Source: Centropus unirufus (taxonomy: Eukaryota; Chordata; Aves; Cuculiformes; Centropidae). Taken from it: a stretch of DNA of 64,000 nucleotides. How positions within the stretch are numbered: position 1 is the first letter of the stretch; each line of letters starts with the position of its first letter. A program made the position numbers and the translations under genes. The stretch lies in the NCBI GenBank assembly GCA_013397695.1, contig VYZI01000112.1, positions 163,450-227,449 on the forward strand, read 5' to 3'. Below the pieces are notes generated by a model. The model was not told the DNA's origin, did not search any database, and was given only the letters and a program-made list of their open reading frames with translations. This document shows, one piece after another, positions 39,205-52,203 of the stretch.

Positions 39205-39695
39205 AGGTTACAGGTGTGCTCTTCAGGAACTTGTTCAAACACTTTTGAACCTCCTGCTATTGCCTGTTCTCATCACTCCCCAAGACAAAATGTTCTGGAA
39301 ATTCTCCACAAGCCAGACAAGGAAGTGCTGCACCCATTTAAAATCTCTACAAACTTAATTGAATGTCTCAATTTCCAGTAGTGTGGCAGTGAGTGAAGAA
39401 GGTACTTGTCCATCTCTGCCACTGCTTTCATAACTTTGTAAACCTCAACCACACTCCTCCTGTGAAGCTTCCCACCTCCAGACTGAAGAACTTCAGCTCA
39501 ATCTCTTCTCGAAAGACAGTTCTTCCATGATTTTCAATGTCACCCTCTAGTCCATATTTGACTTTCCCTGTGTCCCTAAGATGGGGAGACCAATGCGGCA
39601 CACAGTACTCAAGGTAAGGGCACAGAAGCTTACACATAGTAGGAAAACAATGCTCGTGTTGCACACAGAACTAAGGATTTCACCACAGGAAACAA
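39205..39695 (-). mobile_element. Ancient CR1/L3-like LINE remnant
   Basis: The plus strand holds landmarks of the old CR1/L3 class in antisense: ggaacttgttcaaacacttt, a diverged 'aattgaatgtc..' block, gtgagtgaagaaggtacttg, cataactttgtaaacctc, and finally gatggggagaccaatgcgg with acacagtactcaaggtaagg. Similarity is scattered and interrupted, implying a much older insertion than the 20.7- and 23.0-kb copies. It has the same orientation as CADPS. Boundaries are approximate. Confidence 0.7.
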
Positions 39696-41939
39696 AAAGT
39701 GTCTTCCTTGAGCTGTAAAAGCCAAACTATTCAGTTATTCCTTACTATGCAAAATGCCTTCCAACTCAGCTTTGCAACCACAAAATATCCATTCACAGGA
39801 GTTTAACTTTCATTTATTTTCCACTTAAATCTTTGCCTTTGTATTTGTATAGGTGTTCTTCCTACTGCTAGGCAGTGAAAAAAGCTTCAGAGCTATGCAT
39901 CAAGGCTAATGTATCATCCAAATAAAGTATGTGTTAAGTTAGAAACCTCGGGTCCCTAGGCAATCAATGCAGAGACAGGGAAGCCTCCAGAGAGTTATTA
40001 AAAGCACTTAAGTGGTTATCTATACACCTACTATAAATACTGTGGAGGTCCCAACTGCACTGGTGAGTAAGATGATCAAAGAAATGGGTGTTCCTATTCC
40101 TCCTCTCACCTTCCCCCGGATCCTGCTGAAATAGATATTCGCTGTCTGCTTCAAAACAAGATGCTTTCAGGTTCTGGCTAGGGAATACCTTCCCACATCC
40201 ACCCTAAGCAGGAAGTGATGGGCCTTAAAAGAGCTATGACTCATGTCCTGATCCTCCTTAGAAAAACCCTTCCGCCCTCTATCCCTCCCACAGTATTCAC
40301 AAAGATTACCATATCCAACACAATCCAAAGATTAGCATGCAAACCTTGTTGGTATATGCATATTTATGTCCTGTAATACTAAATGTGCTCACAGTGTTTT
40401 ACATTTTCTTAAAATTATCCCTGCTTTAGAAGGAAATCCCCTCTCCTTTTGTTTATTTTCCTCTTTCACAAAGAATATCATGCAGAATGTCTTCTTGCCT
40501 TATTAATCACTGATTAGGTTTTCTGTGGAGTGTTGAAACCAAAGGGAATATACGTAATTATGCCAATAAACATTAATGAGCATTGAATTAAGTAAGCAAA
40601 ACTACTTTGAATGTCATGCCAATATTTTTCCCCAAAATAATTACGTGTGGTTGACTTAACTAGATAGCAGACTTAAAATTCAGACACAACTGATTCAGCA
40701 CAGATTTAAAAAAAAACCACCTGTATATGATGTTGCTTTGAAAATGCACCATGAAAAAAAACCCAGACCAAAACAATCATATATAAACAGTTTTTTCAAA
40801 TAGGCAAGATTTTTCTATTTAGTTGAAATTCTGCATTTGTATTTTCATATATACAATATCTGAGCATTTTAATAACAATAGTATTTTTTAAAAAACAGCT
40901 AATAATTTCTTATCTTTAAGAAAATCACTAGTTAGAAAGATATACTACTGAAGCTCTTTGTAAATAAGATGGAGAGATGCTAGGAAATTACAGAAAGGGA
41001 ATCCCATTTTCTATTCAATTCCTTTCATCAGCTGGAGAATGTTTTGTATTGCTACCTTTTTCTACATCATTGGTATTAGTGATGTGTACATACCTAGCCA
41101 TAGAAATAAAGACCCGAACAGTTGAGCAAGGACTGAAAAATAGAGTTCAATCTATTTAACACAAGTTACATCTACAGCTTTGTCTTGCACCGTGAAAACC
41201 TGACTTATCTATGAAGGTTCTGTTTGAAAATCCTTCCATTGTTAGGGCATGTAGAAAGCTCACTTTCCCTCTGTATACTCTAGATACACATTAAGGTATG
41301 ACCAGCTGTTCTTCCTAATGGAGAACTTGCTCCTTTGATCAAACGATCTGTTCACAAACTCTCCAAGAAACTTTCCCAAGTAAACCTTCTCTTACATCAA
41401 ATTTCTTTCAAATCAGTTGGTAAGTTGAAAGGTTGCTAAGGTGATCACAACTAGATCTTCACCAAATCTTTATTCCACTATTTTTCCAAAGTGAGCAGTT
41501 CTGTGAACTGTATTTGATTAATAAACAGTTATCATGTTCTTACTATTCTTCATGCTCAGTACTGACTACAACAGGACTCTTGGCTGCAAGTCGAGAGCAA
41601 GAGAGAGCTCATGTTCAAAGTTAGTTCCAAAAGAAAACTTACAGTCTATATTCTGTTTACTCAATGATCAGAAAAAGGACCTTAACAAGAAAAATGAAAA
41701 AATATTGCTTAAGATATGTAGCTATGATTTCTTAACACAGGGAACTTTTTTTATTTTGTGATGCAAGAAAAAGCCAACATCTGATTTAGATTACAATCAA
41801 CTGTTACACATGTGGAAGAAGCCTTTGTAATCAGAAGATATTCATGTTCACAAACAACTTCACTGGTAACATATATCTTAGCATATAGGTCAGAGAACAC
41901 CTCACACATCAACTATCCTAAAAGAAGGATGAACTCAGT

Positions 41940-42940
41940 TAGCCCAGCCTAGATATCTATTTCTCCAGCTTACCAGGAAACACCTCTAGTGACAAAGACT
42001 CCATATTCTCTCTAAACAACCAACCAGTTAAAATGCTTGTCCAGTATTTATGAAAACTCCTACAGCTTTCTGCTGATCAGCATAGAAAGTTCTACTTGAT
42101 GGTACTCTCTAGGTTCCATTGCTCAGCTAGTTGGCTTGTACTGAACCTGGCGTCTGTCCTACACACCACCAAACTCCCATGCCATGCTTTTCAGCATGGC
42201 TGCAACTCAACCAGTTCATTCTTAGTCCTTAATTATGCCTAATTTCTCTGCCCAAGGTCCAAAATGTTCTGCTTTTCCTTGATGAACTTCATGAAGTTTC
42301 TCTCAAATTAAGGCTCGGGACCTTCCTTAACCATTCACCATGGCAGCTGCATTACTCTCCTATTTAGTTTAGTACTGTCCACAAATTTTGTCTCATCATC
42401 CAAGTTGCCAACAAAGATACTGAACAATACTAAACTATGGACTGCTACATTCCCAGCGACAAACCAAGCTTTTGAAACACTGCCTACCATCCTTTTAGTA
42501 CAGTGACCCAGCCAGTTCTCAAGCATTCTAATAGAAAACTTATCCAGATCCTATTTCCTTCACTTACAAAGTAAATGGAGTAGACAATAATGTCAAAAGC
42601 CTTGCTGAATTCAAGGTACATTACCATCCACTGCTCTCCTTATTCACATAGTTAGTCGTTACATAAAAGAAAGCAGGCAAGTTGGTCAGGCATGACTTGC
42701 TCTTGGTAAACATGTAAACTACCAATGATTGCTTTTATGAATGCAAAAACAGATTGCAAGAAGTTGTGATCCAGTCTCTCCATGGACTAAGGTAATGCCT
42801 GTAATTCTTGAAGCTTCTGTACAACAGAATGATTTGTTCCTGAATTTGTTATTTGGTTCTTAACAAATCAGCCAGATCCCGGGCTCTCCTTTCCTCCACA
42901 TGGCAGCTTAAGGGTCTATGCGCAGCAAATCTTTAATGTG
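41940..42940 (-). mobile_element. Degraded CR1 LINE remnant, includes ORF2 region
   Basis: Antisense CR1 landmarks on the plus strand, in the expected order: gactccatattctctctaaa near 42000 (the 'gactccacaacctctctgggcaacc' block); caaagatactgaacaatact near 42413; gtcaaaagccttgctgaatt with caaggtacattaccatccac near 42592; and ggcaagttggtcaggcatga near 42677 (the 'ttggtcaggcatgacttgcccttggt' block). The DNA is heavily mutated and no reading frame survives. It has the same orientation as CADPS. Both ends are uncertain by 50-100 bp. Confidence 0.65.
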
Positions 42941-45900
42941 TGGAACATGCATTTTTCTCACAACTGTACTCACTTATCCTCCTCTGCTGCCAGGATCCTA
43001 AACCAGCTCTCTAGAGGAAAACTTGCAGAGACCAGGAGCTGTTATCCTTCTGCTAGAAATTATAAGCTTCCAGCTTCCACCCTTCTGGAAATACGGGAAC
43101 AGGAGAAAATTGCTAACATTAAACAGGCGGGAAAACACCAGTTAGAGAAATTTGGCTATACATTTACAAAAAAATAATTGCTCCAGTATGGTAAAACTGG
43201 AATACTGGTCAGACAAGTCTCCATAAGGAGGGATAGGTGTTTCAGGCAAGTTCCTGCTGTCTCCAGCCTCCTGAGAAAAGACATAGCACGGAGAGAAGGC
43301 TGTGCCAGATTGACCAGAGTGTGATTTTACAGCACTCCTAGGAATTAAACAAAGCTACTCCAGAAATTGTATTTACCTTTCTAGACTCCCTCAGACATGA
43401 CTCAGTATTATATTCCCTCATTTATGGGCAGTCCTAGAGCTCCCACATTAGAAAAGTTTGGCACTGCACGACCAGTTAGGGATACAGTTTATTCAGAGAT
43501 GATAGAGAGAGACTGACTCTTCCCTTATTCCATTTGCAAAGAAATACTTTGGTCATAGCCCCAGAGTGCTCATCATACAACTTCTCCTTTCAACAGGAGC
43601 TAGAACTCAATGTTTTTACTGAATAAGGAGCCTCAGTATTACTTCAGATTTTTCCTGTTTATAGCTAAAATCCCTGGAAGACGATTATATTCACCTGTTA
43701 TATCAAGAAACAGATTCCCATAGAGGACACGAAGTACAGATGAATCCTACTTTTACTCTCCTCTTACTCCTCCCCTTCAAAGTAGGTTCTAAGCTTTAAG
43801 ACTGAGAATTGCAAGCAGAGGAGGCAGCTTTCAAGGTAACCTGAGAGTTGTCTCATTTTTAGGATAACGACAAAAACACCTTTCTAGAGAGTAGACACAC
43901 AAATTATAGCTTATTCAAAAATAGCTGCAGATTTCAGCCAATTTATATACAGGAATACTCTTGTACAGGACAGTCTATCCTCTATTATGGCCATGCACTG
44001 ACATTTCTTTTTAAAATATGTATCTACCATATATATTAGCTGGCTCATTTCCAAATTATTTGCATCTTTTCTCTGGCAGTGACTGGGGTGTAGGAACCCA
44101 GATGAATCTTGCCCAGACAGCCAGTTGCAAAGAAACTTCCTCTCATGAAGGAAGAGCTAAGAGGGTTCTACCTTAAAGAGTTCAATAATGAGGGGAAAAA
44201 AAGCAGCTAAGCCTCAGAGCAAGATAGTAAGTACCAGTGAGAGAGGGGGATACAGAAACAGGCTCCTTATTTTCCTGTGGCTTTTTCAACTGTTTCTGCT
44301 GGCTTCACACTGGCTGCTAAAGACACCTCACAGGATGAAAAGTCCTGCAGAGGAACAAACCTAAATGATCAAATCGATCCTTTGGATAGAAGTGACTGCT
44401 CTAACCTGCTTTACTTTGAATTGATAAAGAGGGAATATAGAACACTACCATGTCTTAAGCACAACAGATAACAAGTTCATGCTAAGGGTCATTAACTTAT
44501 CCAGCTTGCTCACAAGCTTTCATTCAAATGCACGCATAAGATAGGAATCAGACATTTGAATGAACTTAATCATCAGTCTGGAAATGTGGCTGTAAAAATA
44601 TTTATTTTGTATTTATTAACCTGAAGACATAGAATGTCTTCTTAAGGGAAAAAAAGTATTAAAGAAATTAATACCACAGCCTTTAGGAGAAAATATTTAT
44701 ATTTCTTGTTTAATATCAAACTAGAGGAACTTTATTCTCACCTAGTAATATTAATTATGATGAGCTAAATCTACTGGTGTTGTTAATATAAATGCAAGTT
44801 AAATTCTGGATATATTGGGCTTCAAGTATTGAGGCAGCTTAACTCCCTCAGATCTGGAACTCAAGAGAATGTCAAACCGGCATTAATTACTTCATGTAAG
44901 TGCCAAAAGAGTATTTTAGAGGAAGAAACACTGAGAAAGCTAAAAAACAGAAGTTTAAAAGAATCTGCTTGAATAAACACCAAACCAACTTGCTTATTTG
45001 TTTTTTTGATGCTACAATACCTATTCTGCTTTTGTTTTCCTGCACTCATTGAATGCCAAAGACAGTGTCACAAAACAGCTTAAAAGAAAGATCTGCAGCT
45101 GAAATGAGATCCCAGCACAGAGAGAACTCTATGCTAGAAAAATCCACAAGCAAATTCTGTCTTAGAAGTGGTAAAGTGAAAAACTATCCCTTAATGTTTT
45201 TTTTCTAAACATTTACACTCAATGAAATGGAATCTCTGAATATTCTCAAGGTTTTCAGATGACCTACTCAAGTTTTCCATTTAAACATAGATGTCAAAGC
45301 CAATTTTTCTCCCACAGTAGCTGAACATAAGAAGGATACTGCAATACCTCAAGTACTGAAAATACATTGCTGTTGCCAACATACCATGGTCTCTCCAGTA
45401 TTTTCTCAGTGTTCAACTACCAACAAAAATATTTTAAAGTAATTCTCCATTACGCAACTTGTGAGGCTTTTAAATGCTGTTTGGAGTCACATTTAAACAT
45501 GCTAAAAAAGTAACTTGCTTCTCTGAGTATGCTTTAATATTCTTTCCATTATTCTTCTGTCATTAGAGTAAATGGAAAAAATTAACACCCTTTTGGGCAA
45601 TCTGAGACTTTTTTCCAAAGTAAACTATGCTATTATAGAAAAAAGCACTTATTTACAGAAGCTATTTTTTCTTTTTCTTTTAAGTGCCATTAGTGTCTGT
45701 TACAGAACTGAATCACCTGGGGATTTCAAGACTTCCTTTTTCACCATAATGCCCATTATTAATCTGAAACTCCATGCTTGCCTGACATATGCTGTTCAGC
45801 TTAGTTCTGAATTTCTCACAGTCCCACTGCAAAAGTAATCTTAGGAGGACTACTTGACATTGAAGAACTACTTTTCAAAGCACTGAAACTTCTGTCTTGA

Positions 45901-48900
45901 GCAAAACCCTTCCAGACCTCTTGAATGGTGGTAAGAGACAAATGAAGTAGCTCAGCAAAGAGACAATTAAGTAAGATAACTTCAAATAACTTCACATTGA
46001 ACTCCAATGTGCATGTAATCAAGAGTGACAGCTTGTGAGGAAGAGACATCTAAAATCCTGTACAAAATGACAATTTATTTCTACAGTGAAATACTTGGTT
46101 TGAATTATTTTGCTCTTAGTGAAGAGCAGACAGTGAAAAATATTTTTTTTCCATTGAAGAAACAGAAAAAATGAAACAGAAAGCAGATTTTTTTTTCTTT
46201 TGTGTGAGGAGGAGGGTACTGGAGAATATATATTCATATATTTATAGGTACCAGAAGCTAAAAGACTTGACATGTGAACAAGCCTGAAATGTGAACATTT
46301 TAAAACTTAATAAAGGCATGAAACTCTTTTCAGGTTGACAGACGCATATGACAATTTCAAAGCACTGACCTGCTCTCTAAGGAAACACACCATTATTGCA
46401 TCATGACTGTGTGTAGAAACTTTCCATACTCACATTTACCATACAAAAATGTGGTCAACACTTGACTCTATAGCTTCCCACAGTCCTACAAAATTACTGC
46501 TTTTCCACACTTAAGAGGTCTTCCATACCACCACAGTCCTTTCTGCCCACTGAGAGCCAGGATAGCTTCTTCCTGCATTCCTATCCTGCCTAGCACTCAC
46601 TCTGCAGTTGCTGCAAAATTGCCTTTTATCTTGAGAGCAAATGAAACTGTGCTGGCTACCCATATCAACCTCTTCCTAGGTAAGACCTGAAGGTAGCAGA
46701 TTTCCTGCACAAAGCAGGTCATCAACATGAAGGGCTGTGCGTGGATTTTTTAATTTTATTTTTTTTTTTCAGTTTGCTTTTTTTTTAAAATAGGCGAGTA
46801 GGAATATCTTCGGCTGTGTAAAGGCACATTTTTGGGCCAGAGGGATATATATGACAACAGTGGATGTCTTCTCTAACACATGATGCTACCTCAAAAATTC
46901 ACCAATGGACCTTGCCAACATTTTTCAGAGGTTACTTTGTTGTACCATGTATAATTTATCATGAAATAAGTAATGGCAGTTATTGGTTACAATCAGAAAG
47001 ACACTGGCTTAGCTGAAGCCCTGGTCACTTAACACATAGAGCCAGTATCTTTTCTTTTGACTAAAAAGACTCTGATACAGAACGCATACCGTGATCCAAT
47101 AAGTATAACATACAGCCCTTTTCCCCTATGCCTTGCCTTGACTTACAAAATGAATGAATCTGTTTTAGTCTGTATATTAAAGGAATCTTATTTAATTACT
47201 TCAGGAATGCCATCAACTCTACACTGAAACTTTCTATATGAAGATATCATTATACTTCATGCTTCATAAACTTGCAGTTGTGTAACTTATACAGGGTATG
47301 AAAGTTCCTAAGAAAAATATCCAGAAATATGGGATATTCTGTGATCCGTGACATAACTGCACTACTTTTCAGGATTTAACTGAGTGAGGGATCAGAATTG
47401 CAAACATTCAAAGGTCACGCAGGCTTTGCTGCAAATTTAATTGCCCTTAATTTGACTTATTTCCAAAACTGCATAATTAAGTGAACTTTGGTGATGTGCT
47501 AGGTAAAAGTCCAATTGTATTACGCACCATGAGCAGACTTCAGTTCAGGAGAAACTTCTTGACAGAAAATATTCTTATAATTAAAAATACAAAGATTTAT
47601 TACAGAAGATACAATGTAGTCCATCATTTTCAATATTATACACTTATACATACATCTTGAAAAAGCTAAAGGTAATAAAGGATGTAAACCGGACTTATTA
47701 CAAGGCTTTCAAACAGAAATTTAAGTCTTGCAGCTAAATACTGTCTAAAACTATTACCAAAAGAATTAGTTTGTGGTTGATTCCAAAAAAGCTGACGGTA
47801 GAAGATGTAGCAAGTAATAATTCTTAGAACTGTTAAATCATTCGCAAAATTATTTATTACCTGCTATAAAAGAGAATGTGATTTGCAAGAATTCTTCTAT
47901 TATGAAAGTTTGTGTTGTTCTCCCTGCACTCAAGACAAAGGGGTTTAATCTGCCAAAAAAGAGTCGACTTTATAAATGTGCTTTCAAAATAAAATTAGCT
48001 TTGTGTGGAGTGATCATTTACCTGATATAAAAATCCTGGCTCTAGTGAAGTGGTGCAATAAGAGTGCCTGACCACATAGTAATTTGAGTGAATAATTAAA
48101 AAAGAAAGAAAAAGACTATATCATATTTGATCTATATAAATCAAAGAAATCATTACAACACACTTTGGCCAGGCATGTCAAAAGCAAGTTAAGGAGCTCA
48201 CTAAGTTCCAGGTAACTGGCAATCACAAAGAGATACAGGTGGTTGGCAGCAGTTGCTACCCTTGTTCTAAGTTGTAAAGTAAAAAAAAAAGATCACAGAA
48301 GAAATTTTCAGTGTCCTAATGTGAATGTCCTGTTAATGTTCACTACCTAAGGACAAGCTTAGGCATTTAGAACATGTTAAAACAGTGCAGGAAAAAGTTC
48401 TTCTTCAAAGAAAAAACACATAAAATTCTTATAATTACGTGGAGTGTTTTGGACAGTGTTTAAGAGCTGGGATATTACTATTCATTTCATTTTTTATTAA
48501 GCTCTTGTGCTGATTGAATGAACACTGTTTTTTACTGCTAACACACAAAGGATGGAGACTGGCAGCCTGCGTGGACCTGCAGCAATACCCATCCTAGCAG
48601 AATTGTCTGATGAGCTCCTGCAAGATACTCAAGGGTTTAAAAGCTGAACGGAACACTCCATTTAGAACAGGCTGGGGAGAAAAAGCTGCTGAAAATCAAC
48701 AAAATGTTTCTAAATGCAGAGAAAATCACAAGGAGGAGGTTGGCAGACAATACCTCCTACTGTTACAAATAGCATCCTTGTCTGCTTAGCAGCCCTGCAG
48801 GTACAGGATTATTTGCTCTTATCATTGACGTTGTAAGACATTTTTCTGTTTCCTATTTCCAAAAGGCTTGAAGGAACAAAATAAGAGGGGGAAGAAAAAG

Positions 48901-50388
48901 ACAGAGCTTTCTGCACAAACTATAACTGTACAGAATTGCTGTTAAGGGCAGCTGTATGTCAGAGCTGCAAAATATACAGAATTTCATATATCTGATTCTC
49001 TGCTAGAAGCACAGGCTAGAAGCCAACTCATTAAAAACTCTATCAAAAATACAATTTTAACATCTGTTTGGACTTTCACTTATCTCGCTGCTCCCAGAAA
49101 CTATTGATTATCACTATCTGCAAGTCTCTAGTATTCTAAACAGCAGTGGCAAAGGGAAATGAAAGTGAGCATTTTCATACAAAGACAGATTGAGGCTTCT
49201 AGGGCAGAATGAAAACTGCTGGTGCTCACCGAAATTCGAGTCTGACTTCATCTCATCATCTATAAATGCGTTGTCAATAGAAAGGAATAAGATACAGCCT
49301 AAACTAAAATATTTATTAAAACTATAATGAGAAATAAGGGATTTGGGCAAATGAGAAAAGGCATTACATTATCAGAGATGGTTGCTGTCTGTAACAAACT
49401 TCCTGAGAAGGTTATGATTGTTGTCTTTTCCTTGTTGACTTCTTCACATGTCTTTGGTGTATTATGTGCTTGACTGGATTACAAGAACAGTATATAAATG
49501 TACAGATGGTAGCAACTCTGTTGGCATATATAATGAAAGTTTTTGTTTTAGCAAAGTAATCTCATTGTTGCCTTGGAAAACTAAAATTGTCAGAAAGCTA
49601 GAACCCCAAACAAAAAAATGGTATAGGCTTGCAGCCTTTCTCTCTCCTTTCTTCCTGGCTTGAAATAGGTAGGTGCTCCAACACCTGCTCCCAAAGAGGT
49701 AAGGCTCCCTTTCCTCCCATCTTCCAATATTTATATGAATCTGGGGTAAACAATGAGTCCTTTGGAGACTTGGACAGGAGATTTTACAGCCTTCGGTGCT
49801 CAAAACCAGGAAGAGCAAGAGAAAAGTGTTCTTTCAAGCCTATTGAGTCATCTTTACACACATCAGGATGATCAGTCAGTCTTTCTCCCTTCCTACCTAT
49901 CACAAGATTATTTTCTGTTTAATTTGCAAGTAAAAACACCAGAAAAGTAAAATCATTCCATGCTCAAAATTCTACTAGAGTAGAAGACAAAAATGAGTCA
50001 CTGCCATGTTTTTTTCTCTCCTTAGGTTATGGGCCAAGAATAGACAGAAAATGATTGATATTTGCCAGTTAGTTCCATGAACATTCCTATAATTAAGCCA
50101 AAATTAAAAAACCTTCAAGAACACAGATACAAGAAACTAGTGGACTGTATAATCAGAATAATTTCTAGACTAAGAGAAGAGTTTTTTCTTGCTTGCTTAA
50201 TTGTTCAAAACGCTACAGTCCTGTTTGTTTCCGTTCCTCTAGCACAATGCAGACTTTGACTGTTCACGTAATAAGTAAGATTTAGCAATCATCAGACACC
50301 ACAGGAGGGAGGAATCTACACAGAATTTATACTTTAATTAACAGGTTATCTATGTTTGAAAAAAGTTACTGTTTCATGTTTTCAGGTA

Positions 50389-50578
50389 TTGGAACAAGTT
50401 GCCCAGGGGGTTTATGCAGTCTATGTCCATTCTTGGAAGTTTTAAGGCCCGACTGGTCAAAGCCCTCAGTTAACCTGTGTGTCCTCACAGCTAACCCTGC
50501 TTTGAGCTGAAGGTTATACTGAATGACCTCCTGATTTCTTTTCCAAAGTGAATTATCCTGTGCCTCTATGTTCTATTA
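50389..50578 (+). mobile_element. CR1 LINE 3'-end fragment
   Basis: The plus strand reads ttggaacaagttgcccaggg, then aaggcccgactggtcaaagc, aaccctgctttgagctgaag and gaatgacctcctgattt, ending in a diverged tail (gaattatcctgtgcctctat). This is the sense 3' end of a CR1 element, about 190 bp, and antisense to CADPS. Confidence 0.85.
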
Positions 50579-51870
50579 CATAAAATAGAAAACCCTGTAA
50601 GCAGGTTTATGCCCAAAGTTTTCAGTACTTCATTTTATTACCAAACAGCGTGTCCCAAAGGTTAGCTTTGTTATACAAATGCATGTGAATTTAGAGGGCA
50701 AATGGGGCAAACAGGAAAAAAAAGGAATATTATCTCTCTCCATTCAAAACACCTGCTTATTTAGAATTCTCTTTCCACCTAATTGGTAAACACCTCACAA
50801 TGAACACAGAAGCCCTCATAATTTGATACAGAATAAAACATTACACTTTGCCATTATGGAAGTTGAATTTACAATCCTGCGAAGCATTAAACAGCACAGA
50901 TGTTTCAATCATAGGACAGTTAGATGATTTCATGCCACATGACTCCATTAATAAAGTAGGCAACAATGTATAAGATTCCTCATTTGTTCCTGTAGGAAGA
51001 TGGCCCATAACTACAATGTCAACCTTTGGTACAATATAGGAAGCACAGCTTGCTGTAGTCTGCGGTACTATTTGATAGATTGTGTAGAAAGCTGTGTGAG
51101 CTTGGTTTAAAGGCTACATCCATGCAGGTTGCTTGTGAGACTTTCAAGAATTCTTTGCTATTTTTTCAAGTCTTCCCTCACTAAATAATTGCTAATTAAT
51201 AATTGCATCCCTATGGAGACTGGCCAGATAAAATATTTTTACATATCACTTACACTGCTGATTAGCAATAGATGATACATGTAAATCCAAGTATGGTTGC
51301 TGAATAGACCGTCCTAGCCTCAGTAATTTATGGGGAACATCACTTTTTTCCAACAAAACAACAAAGTAAAAATGACAAAAATTGCCGTTGTAGGTGGTGT
51401 TCAAACTGAAGCACAGAATTCTAACATAGTAAACTTTCAAACAATGTATAGCCAAGAGCATCCTGAATTCAGTCACCTGTCACCTAATTCTTTATGGCAA
51501 CGATTTTTTTTTTAAAGATGCACACGTACTTATATACAAACATAGACATGTAATTTGTATTAAGGATATGCAGGTACATAGGCCATAGAACATTCCACAG
51601 AATCACCCACATCATTGGAGTTGTGTCACTGTAAGGAGTGTCAAGAAATTCCTGTAGCATAAGTACCTTATACTCTGGCATACCCTTTTTCCAGCTGCCC
51701 TCCAGTGACAAAAATTATGCAAAGATTCCTTCCTGAGGGGGTCTCATCATCTCAGACTGTAGAGACATACTTAAAACTGAAGGCTTCTGCACACAAGGAG
51801 GTAACAGCTGACCTGTTGGTGGGAAGGAGATATGTCGAACACAACAGAACTGAATTACATCAATACTTAC

Positions 51871-52203
51871 TTGGCAGGCATTATAAATCAACTGGTGTTC
51901 CAATTTTTTGATCCCTAGAATCTGTTGAAACATTTCATAAAGCTGTTCCTTGCTCAGAATTAGCTCCGATACAGCACTTAAGGCCATTCTGTTTGACTGT
52001 TTGCAGAAGTCCTCTTCTCCCCTGTATATGGCATCATATTTGGCAAGCCAAGAACTTAACACTGTTTCTTTGCTTAATCCGTCTATTTCCGGCAAACTTC
52101 GGACCCTCTTTTCTATGTTTTTTTTAAAAACATCTCTAAAGTCACTTGCAGAACATCCTCCACTGTGGACCATTCTGGCAACTCGGTCACTCTTGAGAAA
52201 TAC
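51871..52203 (-). CDS. CADPS: CADPS internal exon A (333 nt, N-terminal region before C2)
   Basis: First CADPS exon of this window in transcript order. CADPS encodes CAPS1, a cytosolic and peripheral-membrane protein that primes dense-core vesicles for calcium-triggered exocytosis by acting on SNAREs and PI(4,5)P2. The exon encodes 111 residues, [10 protein letters not shown] to HQLIYNACQ, and includes [19 protein letters not shown] and [17 protein letters not shown], which I recognise from the CAPS family upstream of the C2 domain. It begins after an acceptor reading ttttaaaag and ends CAA before the donor GTAAGT. Both ends are phase 0. [11 protein letters not shown] and [14 protein letters not shown] favour CADPS over CADPS2. 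Differences from the mammalian protein as I remember it include [15 protein letters not shown] and QLIYNACQ. The open frame runs on past the donor into intron, so a gene caller working from reading frames alone would extend it wrongly. Confidence 0.96.

Larger units (their letters stand above)
31953..51870 (-). other. CADPS intron between exons A and B (19.9 kb)
   Basis: The largest complete intron here, from GTAAGT (minus strand, 51870) to the acceptor ctctccaag at 31953. It contains two old CR1-like remnants (about 39.2-39.7 and 41.9-42.9 kb), a younger CR1 tail (50.39-50.58 kb), adjacent palindromes at 35562-35608, a 20-A run at 35971-35990, and T-runs near 37291-37303 and 37940-37952. The remaining sequence is AT-rich, with only short chance open frames. 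Confidence 0.8.
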
